Both the position numbers and the translations under genes were made by a program. From assembly GCA_018224415.1 (NCBI GenBank), contig JAGTUZ010000005.1:1-11266 (forward strand): a stretch of DNA of 11,266 nt, in the 5' to 3' direction. This DNA comes from Bacteroidota bacterium. GTDB taxonomy: Bacteria; Bacteroidota; Ignavibacteria; SZUA-365. Below are positions 6,169-11,266 of the stretch, in pieces. How positions within the stretch are numbered: the first letter of the stretch is position 1; each line of letters starts with the position of its first letter. The notes below the pieces were generated by a model. That model did no database searches. It saw nothing but the letters and a program-made list of their open reading frames with translations, and had not been told where the DNA came from.

Positions 6169-8700
6169 TCATGATCTGACCCGGAGGACCATCAGCGTCA
6201 CATCGTCTCCCTGGTCGGCACCGCCGTGATGGCGCTGTGCCTCGGTGATGATCTGGAACAGAATATCCTGCGCCGCATGCGTCGCCGTGGCTGTCACGGT
6301 GTCGCGAAGGCGGCGGATGCCGAATTCCTCACCGTTGCTGCCGGTGCCTTCGATGATACCGTCGGTATAGAGGACAAGCACGTCGCCTTCCTGCAGCTGC
6401 AGGCATTCTTCATGATAGACGGTCTCTTCGACCATACCCAACGGATAATGCGATCCGTTTTCCGACCATTCGATCAGGAAGGCCTCGCCGTTCCGGACGA
6501 GCAGCGGTTTTGGCAGGCCCGCATTTGTGAAGCGCATTTCCAGTGTGTGCTCGTCGAGCGTCGCGAAACAGACCGCGGCGAACATCTGCCGGAAGGTATC
6601 GCGGTACAGGCGACGGTTGGCTGCTTCGAGAATGCCGCGGGGGGTATCCCCGGTTTCCGCCGCGAAACGCAGCGTGCTGATGGTCGAAGCCATGATCATC
6701 GCAGCCGATACCCCCTTGTCCGATACGTCCCCGACCACCAGTCCCAGCCGGCCGCCGCCGAATTCCACATAGTCATAGAAATCGCCACCCACTTCCCTCG
6801 CGGGCAGCGTAAGGGCCGCCAGGTCAAAACACGGATGATCGGGCGTGCCTGCCGGGAGCATCGCGGTCTGGATGTGCTGGGCGATGAGCACGTCCTGCTT
6901 GATGCGTTCTTTCTCCTGCAGCGCTTCGGCCAGTGTGGCGTTTTTCCATCCGAGCGCCGCATGTTCGGCCACGCGGCCAAGCTCGGCAAGTTCTTCCGTT
7001 CCGAGTGTGCGACCGCTGCTCTTCTTGCCGATGAGCACGCAGACGCGCGTCCCGTCTTCCGCACTGATGCAGAAGAATGCGTTCAGTCCGGGCAGCGCCC
7101 CGCCACCCGGGATGGCGTTGAGGTTCAGCACGGTGCCTTTCTCCACACTGCTGAACAGGCCCGGCTGATGCTGCAGGGTGTCGACCGTGACATCGGACAG
7201 CGCCTCTCCGGCAAGCGTCCGACGCACACCCGCACCACCCCACTCGATGACGGAAATGAAACCGAGCTGCAGGATGTCGGGCAGACGGGCGGCCAGCGCA
7301 CGGACAATCTCCTCCCGTTCGAGCATGTTCAGCAGGTCCCGCGACAGCCGGCGGAGCTGCTCGCGACGTTGGTATTCCTCCTGGAAAAACTGCCGGTCGA
7401 GAAAGCCTTCCACGCGGTCTTTGCCGAGGCCGATGAAAATGGCGATGACCGCTGTCACGATCACTGAAACCAGCAGCGTGTCGATGGTGGTGAATTCGTC
7501 GACCGCCGCATCGAGAAAGGTAAACAGCAGCACGAAGGTGAGCACGACCAGACCGCTGAGCAGCGCGTACAAGGTCGTCCGCTTGAACAGGATATGCACA
7601 TCCAGAAATCCGTATCTCAGCAGCGCATACCAGAAGCTCACCGGGAGCGCCAGCGTGACCGTCAGCAGGGAAACAAGACGCAGTTCGACCGCAAACGGCA
7701 ACAGCGTATCGTAATAGACATACAGGTGGTTGAGCACGACGAGGAGAATGAAGCCGATCGCGAAGACCCACATGCCCGCCCGGACCACGCGGAGAACGCG
7801 ATGGGTGAGCGGCGCCTTCGCGCGCCGGCGGGAACCGGCGAGCAGCAACAGTCCCAGCAGGGGCGCGAACACATACGCCCCGTCGATAAGCATCGCGTAT
7901 GGACGGATGTCGTCTACCATGCGATCCTGGGTGACCAGCATCCCCAAGGCCATGAGCAGGACAAACGGCGCATAGACCAGGATCAGGCGTCTGACTGGCC
8001 GCTCTTTCATGAACCACTCCTCCGGGAACACGATCAGGAAATGCAGCAGCATGGGCAGGAAAAGCATGAACGTCACTTCCGCCACAAGATCGCGCCAGTC
8101 TCCCAGCAATTTCCACCATGGCATGTACTGGCTCACAGATGTCGCACTGAGCATGTAGACCGCATAGACCGAGAGTGTCATGAAAAACAATGCGGCCTGC
8201 CGCTGTCGCGGACGTCGCAGCAGCACCACGTACCCGATGAGCAGCAGGATGACCGGCGACACGTTGTTGATCACCAACGTCGCGAGCGACATGTTGCGCC
8301 CGCGGATCTCGTTCATCGACGCGTCGAGTACAACCGCAAAGCGCCGGCTTTCTCCTGCGCGCAGCAGCGTGATCTGCAGGGTGTCTCCGATCTGGATGTC
8401 CGACATCAGCCGCGTCCATTCCCCCGAGTCAAAATGCGCCGAGTCCAGGCGCAGGTCGTTGATGCGCGTGATGATGTCACTTGCCTGGAAGCGGGAATCG
8501 GGCTCGCCGTCCACGCTCACCACCGGCACGACACGGATTCCCTCGCCCACATTTTCCACCGGAAACCACGGGAGTCCCGGCCGGGTGTATTGCACGAATA
8601 TCCCGATCGGCAGCTGAAGCAAGGCCATCAGCAGCAGCAGCGCTCCCATCACGACGAACAGGACATGCAAGGGACGGGACTCGATCAAACGTGATTTCAT
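6169..8700 (-). CDS. Membrane PDZ-like/GAF-like SpoIIE (PP2C-type) serine phosphatase
   Basis: The 843-residue product is an inner-membrane sensor phosphatase of the RsbU/SpoIIE type, a family that typically dephosphorylates a Ser/Thr on a STAS anti-anti-sigma partner. Domain order: a membrane anchor (11-36); a periplasmic PDZ-like domain (about 45-125, with FQASDIITRINDLRL and LQITLLRAGE); about eight further membrane helices (140-425, including the HFLIVFPEEWF stretch seen in many 7TM sensors); a GAF-like cytoplasmic domain (about 445-585); a signalling helix with IAQHIQTAMLP (606-616); and the phosphatase domain (630-843). Metal-binding aspartates are all visible: GGDFYDY (D640), GDVSDKG (D658), YTDG (D780) and GDDVT (D832/D833), so it should be active. 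The frame is open up to 8895, but that extension runs through the 20-bp repeats; the ATG at 8700 has a good GGAGAG site and directly precedes the first helix, so I chose it. The flippase fusion follows 19 bases downstream. No STAS, RsbW-like kinase or sigma factor is in the window, so its partner is unknown. Confidence 0.88.
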   Translation of the reverse strand: MKSRLIESRPLHVLFVVMGALLLLMALLQLPIGIFVQYTRPGLPWFPVENVGEGIRVVPVVSVDGEPDSRFQASDIITRINDLRLDSAHFDSGEWTRLMSDIQIGDTLQITLLRAGESRRFAVVLDASMNEIRGRNMSLATLVINNVSPVILLLIGYVVLLRRPRQRQAALFFMTLSVYAVYMLSATSVSQYMPWWKLLGDWRDLVAEVTFMLFLPMLLHFLIVFPEEWFMKERPVRRLILVYAPFVLLMALGMLVTQDRMVDDIRPYAMLIDGAYVFAPLLGLLLLAGSRRRAKAPLTHRVLRVVRAGMWVFAIGFILLVVLNHLYVYYDTLLPFAVELRLVSLLTVTLALPVSFWYALLRYGFLDVHILFKRTTLYALLSGLVVLTFVLLFTFLDAAVDEFTTIDTLLVSVIVTAVIAIFIGLGKDRVEGFLDRQFFQEEYQRREQLRRLSRDLLNMLEREEIVRALAARLPDILQLGFISVIEWGGAGVRRTLAGEALSDVTVDTLQHQPGLFSSVEKGTVLNLNAIPGGGALPGLNAFFCISAEDGTRVCVLIGKKSSGRTLGTEELAELGRVAEHAALGWKNATLAEALQEKERIKQDVLIAQHIQTAMLPAGTPDHPCFDLAALTLPAREVGGDFYDYVEFGGGRLGLVVGDVSDKGVSAAMIMASTISTLRFAAETGDTPRGILEAANRRLYRDTFRQMFAAVCFATLDEHTLEMRFTNAGLPKPLLVRNGEAFLIEWSENGSHYPLGMVEETVYHEECLQLQEGDVLVLYTDGIIEGTGSNGEEFGIRRLRDTVTATATHAAQDILFQIITEAQRHHGGADQGDDVTLMVLRVRS

Positions 8701-8703
8701 CCA

Positions 8704-8709
8704 CTCTCC
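8704..8709 (-). promoter_or_regulatory. Shine-Dalgarno site that decides the phosphatase start
   Basis: On the minus strand GGAGAG lies with its GGAG core five bases before the ATG at 8700. It favours this start over the in-frame codons further upstream, which read through the repeat array. Confidence 0.65.
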
Positions 8710-8776
8710 GGGAAACGAGGTGCAACAATGGAAAACAAAATACAAAATCGCACGGGGAATCCTGTGCTGGAGAAAT

Positions 8777-8856
8777 ACACATGATGCCAAGCCGGCACAC
8801 ATGATGCCAAGCCGGCACACATGATGACGGGCCGGCACACATGATGCCGGGGCAGT
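8777..8856. repeat. Array of four 20-bp direct repeats
   Basis: Two identical copies of ACACATGATGCCAAGCCGGC (8777-8796 and 8797-8816) are followed by a copy changed in its middle (8817-8836, ATGACGGG) and a fourth that diverges at its end (8837-8856). A vestigial CATGAT at 8860-8865 may mark a fifth. The invariant part is ACACATGATG; GCCGGC, itself palindromic, is kept in three copies. The unit is not a multiple of three, so it is not coding. A period of 20 bp puts each copy on nearly the same face of the helix, as with an operator array bound by a cooperative regulator. There are no unique spacers, so it is not a CRISPR. Confidence 0.9.
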
Positions 8857-8866
8857 ATCCATGATA

Positions 8867-8896
8867 TTGCTTTCCGCCTCGAAACGTCTGTACATT
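8867..8896 (+). promoter_or_regulatory. Candidate promoter of the Asp-box protein gene
   Basis: TTGCTT at 8867-8872 and TACATT at 8891-8896 are 18 bases apart, resembling primary sigma-factor elements; TACATTGA also partly fits the Bacteroidota TAnnTTTG element. It lies right after the 20-bp repeats and about 60 bases upstream of the chosen start. Weak evidence, given without any transcription data. Confidence 0.25.
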
Positions 8897-8956
8897 GATA
8901 TTCACGACGAATCAGGCTGCACCGCATACGCTCCGTTCCACAAACGCTTCCCGCCC

Positions 8957-9970
8957 ATGCAATCCCTCACTCTTCCCGGTTTGATCTTTCTGCTGACCCT
9001 GCTTGTCCCGGCGCCACTGGGTGCGCAAATACCACAGCCGGCAGCGCAGGAAAACGCATCAGACGATGAGACGCTCGGAAGCTGGAAACGGGTGCTGATG
9101 CGTACCGAATTCACCCTGTGGGATGTGACCTGCAGCGACAGCCTCCATTGCCACGCGGTCGGCGATTACGGCGTCATCATTCGCAGCAGTGACGGTGGCG
9201 GGAGCTGGACGCAGAAGCTCTCCCCGAACCAGTTCGCCCTTCGCAGCATCCATTTCTTCGACGACAGCACCGGCATCACCGCCGGCTTTCGGGGCAGCTG
9301 CTTCCGCACGACGGACCGAGGCGAGAGCTGGCAGACCGTCAATCTCGAAACGGAGGCAACACTGCCGGGCATGAGTGTTGTTGGAAACACCGTCTGGCTG
9401 TCCGGCGAGGAAGGAACGATGCTCCGTTCGTCCGACCGCGGCGCGACCTGGACAAGACTCGCGAGCGGGACGGACGTCATGCTCGACGCCATCTCTTTCG
9501 CCGATGCACGGCACGGATGGGCGTCGTCGGTGCAGCGGACGATGCTGCGGACCACCGACGGCGGCGATACCTGGACAGCGCAGGACATCGACAGTTTCCT
9601 GCCCGTCACCACCATCTGCGCCCGCTCGGCCGAGGAATGCTGGGCCGCGGGACAGCACGGGCTGCTGCTGCGCACGCTCGATGGCGGCGCGAGCTGGCAG
9701 CGTATCGAGGCGTATGAAACCGATTACGTGAGCATCGCTTTCGACAGCTGCGGCACCGGATGGGCGGTCGGACGGCGCGGCGCCATCGTCCGCGGCGAAC
9801 GGGACAACCTCCGCTGGCGCCTGCACGACCTGACAACCGCCGTGTCCCTGCACGGTATCACCTTCCTGCCAAACAACACTGCGCTGGCCGTGGGCCTGCA
9901 TGGCATGCTGTTCCGGCAGGGACAACTGTATCCCCCCCCCGCGGAGACCGGCGAAACGAAAACGCCCTGA
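8957..9970 (+). CDS. Secreted Asp-box/BNR repeat protein (Ycf48-like propeller)
   Basis: The 337-residue protein starts with a signal peptide (MQSLTLPGLIFLLTLLVPAP, ending GAQ at residues 22-24), so it should be exported. The rest is a series of about 40-50-residue units, each with an Asp-box-type turn: SDGGGSW, TDRGESW, SDRGATW, TDGGDTW and LDGGASW. Each unit also carries a G-x-x-G-x-hydrophobic strand such as GDYGVIIRSS or GEEGTMLRSS. This is the Ycf48/BNR beta-propeller architecture. In cyanobacteria Ycf48 aids photosystem II assembly, but in non-phototrophs such proteins are generic secreted or envelope proteins of unknown function. There is no C-terminal T9SS sorting domain; the protein simply ends with a Pro-rich tail encoded over a run of nine C residues (9932-9940). 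An in-frame ATG at 8861 exists but would bury the signal peptide, so I start at 8957; no Shine-Dalgarno is visible there. The next gene follows after 46 bases and may share the transcript. Confidence 0.8.
   Translation: MQSLTLPGLIFLLTLLVPAPLGAQIPQPAAQENASDDETLGSWKRVLMRTEFTLWDVTCSDSLHCHAVGDYGVIIRSSDGGGSWTQKLSPNQFALRSIHFFDDSTGITAGFRGSCFRTTDRGESWQTVNLETEATLPGMSVVGNTVWLSGEEGTMLRSSDRGATWTRLASGTDVMLDAISFADARHGWASSVQRTMLRTTDGGDTWTAQDIDSFLPVTTICARSAEECWAAGQHGLLLRTLDGGASWQRIEAYETDYVSIAFDSCGTGWAVGRRGAIVRGERDNLRWRLHDLTTAVSLHGITFLPNNTALAVGLHGMLFRQGQLYPPPAETGETKTP
9932..9940. repeat. Run of nine cytosines near the 3' end of the Asp-box gene
   Basis: A C9 tract encodes the Pro-rich C-terminal tail, about ten codons before the stop. 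Loss of one C would place the frame in register with the downstream dehydrogenase, which is open from 9900 onward; gain of one C would end the frame at 10020. Such a tract is prone to slippage and to sequencing error. Confidence 0.9.
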
Positions 9971-9983
9971 TTCAATTTATCAC

Positions 9984-9993
9984 ACGATATCGT
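9984..9993. promoter_or_regulatory. Perfect 10-bp palindrome ACGATATCGT
   Basis: The palindrome sits in the 46-base AT-rich gap between the Asp-box gene and the dehydrogenase, about 24 bases before the latter's ATG. It could be an operator, but a 10-bp palindrome alone is weak evidence. Confidence 0.2.
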
Positions 9994-10007
9994 CTTTTAT
10001 TTCCATC

Positions 10008-10012
10008 GGAGA
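10008..10012 (+). promoter_or_regulatory. Shine-Dalgarno site of the dehydrogenase gene
   Basis: GGAGA ends four bases before the ATG at 10017, with the GGAG core five bases away. It fixes that start against the frame that is open further upstream through the Asp-box gene. Confidence 0.75.
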
Positions 10013-10016
10013 CAGC

Positions 10017-11180
10017 ATGAACGTCACGGTACTCGGTGGCGGAATGGTCGGCTCGGCCATCGTCCGCGATCTCTCCTCTGACCCCGCATTTTCGGTGACG
10101 GTCGCTGATCGCGACCGCAGCGCGCTCGACCGTTGCGCCGCTGCCGCCACCGCTGTAAAAACACTGCAGGCGGACCTCGCCGACCCGGACGCGCTTGGCG
10201 GGGTGATCGCCGAGGCGGACCTCGTCATCGGTGCCGTACCCGGTTTCATGGGCTTCGAAACCCTCCGACGCGTGATCGACGCCGGGAAGAACGTCGTGGA
10301 TATCTCCTTCTTCCCCGAAGATCCCTTCACGCTCGATACCCTTGCGCGTGAGCGCGGCGTGACGGCGGTAATGGACTGCGGCCTGGCGCCGGGCCTCGGC
10401 AACATTCTCATGGGACGATTGAACGAGGAACTCGACGATATCGACACGTTTCTCTGCTACGTGGGCGGTCTGCCGGTCGTCCGCCGCAAACCCTACGAGT
10501 ACGCCGCGGTCTTCTCTCCCATCGACGTGATCGAGGAATACACGCGTCCCGCCCGCTACATCGAAAACGGAAGCGAGGTCGTGCGTCCGGCTCTCAGCGA
10601 CATCGAGGAAATGGACTTCGACGGCATCGGCACGCTCGAGGCCTTCAACACCGACGGACTCCGTTCGCTGGCCGTAACCATGCATGCGCCGAACATGAAG
10701 GAAAAAACCATGCGCTATCCCGGCCATGTGGCACTTATGAAAGCCCTCCGCGACACCGGCTTCTTCGACAAGGAAGCGATCGACATCGCCGGACAGCGCA
10801 TCGCCCCGCTGGATTTCACCGCGCGCCTGCTCTTCCCTGCATGGGAAATGAAGGAGGGCGAGGAAGACCTCTCCGTCATGCGCGTGATCATCGAGGGCCG
10901 CCGGGGCGCAACCGTGCAACGACACACCTTCGACCTGCTCGACCGCTACGACCGGGTGACGGGCGTCACTTCCATGGCGCGCACCACCGGCTACACCTGC
11001 GCCGTCGCCGCGCGGCTCGTCGCCGACGGCAGCTACCGCCATGCCGGCATCTCTCCCCCTGAATTTCTCGGCGCCCGCGCCGATGTCTACAACGCCCTCA
11101 TGGCCGGCCTCGCCGCCCGCGGCATCGCCTTCACCCACCACATGGAAGAAACCACGAAGACACCAGGACACGAAGAATAG
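10017..11180 (+). CDS. Saccharopine dehydrogenase-family oxidoreductase, lysine 6-dehydrogenase-like
   Basis: The 387-residue enzyme opens with an N-terminal Rossmann fold: MNVTVLGGGMVGSA with the GxGxxG loop at 7-12. The second strand VTVADRD ends in an acidic residue (D31), which usually points to NAD rather than NADP. Then come LVIGAVPGF (69-77) and VVDISFF, and the family block CGLAPGLGNILMG (121-133). The catalytic/substrate domain has YVGGLPV (148-154), EYAAVFSPIDVIEEYT, GTLEAFNTDGLRSL (205-218), TMRYPGH (231-237) and MARTTGYT (320-327). From memory this order matches lysine 6-dehydrogenase of Geobacillus, which oxidatively deaminates the epsilon-amino group of lysine to give the cyclic imine piperideine-6-carboxylate; the length is also right. 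Other saccharopine-dehydrogenase-like reactions remain possible. Start chosen on a strong GGAGA site. The last dozen residues (MEETTKTPGHEE) are encoded by repeat-like CACGAAG sequence and probably are not ancestral. It follows the Asp-box gene by 46 bases. Confidence 0.85.
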   Translation: MNVTVLGGGMVGSAIVRDLSSDPAFSVTVADRDRSALDRCAAAATAVKTLQADLADPDALGGVIAEADLVIGAVPGFMGFETLRRVIDAGKNVVDISFFPEDPFTLDTLARERGVTAVMDCGLAPGLGNILMGRLNEELDDIDTFLCYVGGLPVVRRKPYEYAAVFSPIDVIEEYTRPARYIENGSEVVRPALSDIEEMDFDGIGTLEAFNTDGLRSLAVTMHAPNMKEKTMRYPGHVALMKALRDTGFFDKEAIDIAGQRIAPLDFTARLLFPAWEMKEGEEDLSVMRVIIEGRRGATVQRHTFDLLDRYDRVTGVTSMARTTGYTCAVAARLVADGSYRHAGISPPEFLGARADVYNALMAGLAARGIAFTHHMEETTKTPGHEE

Positions 11181-11187
11181 CACGAAG
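11153..11187. repeat. CACGAAG-rich dispersed-type repeat overlapping the gene end
   Basis: CACGAAG occurs at 11153-11159, 11169-11175 and 11181-11187, within a stretch resembling the CCACGAAGACACGAAGGACACG-type intergenic sequence that I recall from many environmental bacterial genomes. It spans the dehydrogenase stop codon at 11178-11180, so it supplies the last coding bases and the beginning of the spacer. Confidence 0.5.
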
Positions 11188-11192
11188 GATTT

Positions 11193-11266
11193 TTTGCCTG
11201 ACAGGCACCTCGTATGCCGACGGTCATCGACAGCCGGACTGGCTTCAACGGTGCCTGTCAGGCAAA
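11193..11266. repeat. Perfect 17-bp inverted repeat with nested palindromes (REPIN- or MITE-like)
   Basis: TTTGCCTGACAGGCACC (11193-11209) and GGTGCCTGTCAGGCAAA (11250-11266) are exact reverse complements around a 40-base centre. Each arm holds its own palindrome, TGCCTG-N-CAGGCA, so the DNA can fold as one long stem or two small hairpins. A T6 run (11190-11195) overlaps the left arm, and the right arm stops exactly at the window edge, so the repeat may be longer. It lies 13 bases after the dehydrogenase stop. Two inverted palindromic units around a short spacer resemble a REPIN or a miniature inverted-repeat element; a terminator role is also possible. Confidence 0.75.

Larger units (their letters stand above)
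8701..8956. promoter_or_regulatory. Divergent regulatory region between phosphatase and Asp-box protein genes
   Basis: The 256 bases between two outward-reading genes must hold both promoters. Bases 8727-8750 are A-rich; read on the minus strand they give TTTTGTATTTTGTTTTCC, loosely resembling the Bacteroidota -7 element (TAnnTTTG) but not an exact match. The centre (8777-8856) is an array of four 20-bp direct repeats, listed separately. On the plus side TTGCTT (8867-8872) and TACATT (8891-8896) stand 18 bases apart. Nothing in this region looks like a terminator. Confidence 0.5.

Noticed and set aside
7594..8694. A long plus-strand open frame opposite the phosphatase
   Set aside because: It is rich in His, Gln, Arg and Asp, as expected for an antisense shadow of a hydrophobic membrane protein; the minus strand has clear domains and motifs.
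8777..8856. The 20-bp repeats as a CRISPR array
   Set aside because: The units are directly abutting with no unique spacers and are shorter than typical CRISPR repeats; no cas gene is nearby.
8701..8895. N-terminal extension of the phosphatase to 8895
   Set aside because: The extension is encoded by the 20-bp repeats, is Cys/His-rich without domain character, and a good Shine-Dalgarno precedes the ATG at 8700 right before the first membrane helix.
8957..9970. The Asp-box protein as a T9SS cargo
   Set aside because: It has a signal peptide, but the C-terminus ends in a short Pro-rich tail without the beta-rich sorting domain expected of T9SS substrates.
9972..11183. A 403-codon minus-strand open frame opposite the dehydrogenase
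   Set aside because: No recognisable motifs; the plus strand encodes a complete Rossmann-type enzyme with a good ribosome site.

Overview
The window looks like chromosomal DNA from a GC-rich member of the Bacteroidota/Chlorobiota/Ignavibacteriota (FCB) superphylum. The best clue is a type IX secretion 'plug'-domain protein (DUF5103 type), a family essentially confined to that group. A RsbU/SpoIIE-type phosphatase with an N-terminal PDZ-like and multi-pass membrane part, Asp-box (Ycf48-like) secreted proteins and sparse Shine-Dalgarno sequences also fit. This placement is inference from protein families; there is no rRNA or tRNA in the window.

Layout. (1) 1-319, minus: the 5' part of a small conserved hypothetical gene, cut by the window edge. 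(2) 320-1257: about 940 bases with no convincing gene, containing AT-rich stretches, dyads and one long inverted repeat. (3) 1258-3590, plus: a T9SS plug-domain protein followed, with an ATGA overlap, by a family-2 glycosyltransferase. (4) 3594-8700, minus, converging on (3) with only three bases between stop codons: a PDZ/membrane/GAF-like/SpoIIE phosphatase and, 19 bases downstream, an 851-residue fusion of a polysaccharide flippase to a GT-B glycosyltransferase. (5) 8701-8956: a divergent regulatory region with four copies of a 20-bp direct repeat. (6) 8957-11180, plus: a secreted Asp-box repeat protein and a saccharopine-dehydrogenase-family enzyme close to lysine 6-dehydrogenase. (7) 11181-11266: dispersed-repeat-like sequence and a perfect 17-bp inverted repeat ending exactly at the window edge.

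How the genes may work together. Three of the seven genes (GT2, flippase-GT fusion, plug-domain protein) belong to cell-envelope or glycan export processes. In known T9SS systems cargo is anchored to a surface polysaccharide, so a plug protein translationally coupled to a glycosyltransferase, opposite a flippase-GT fusion, hints at a link between secretion and surface-glycan assembly. That link is inference from proximity only. The phosphatase could regulate the flippase-GT through co-transcription or a partner-switch pathway, but no STAS or anti-sigma gene is present. The lysine 6-dehydrogenase-like enzyme seems metabolic and unrelated.

No CRISPR array, transposase, tRNA or rRNA was seen. 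The most unusual items are the flippase-glycosyltransferase fusion, the 20-bp repeat array in the divergent promoter region, and the nested-palindrome inverted repeat at the right edge.
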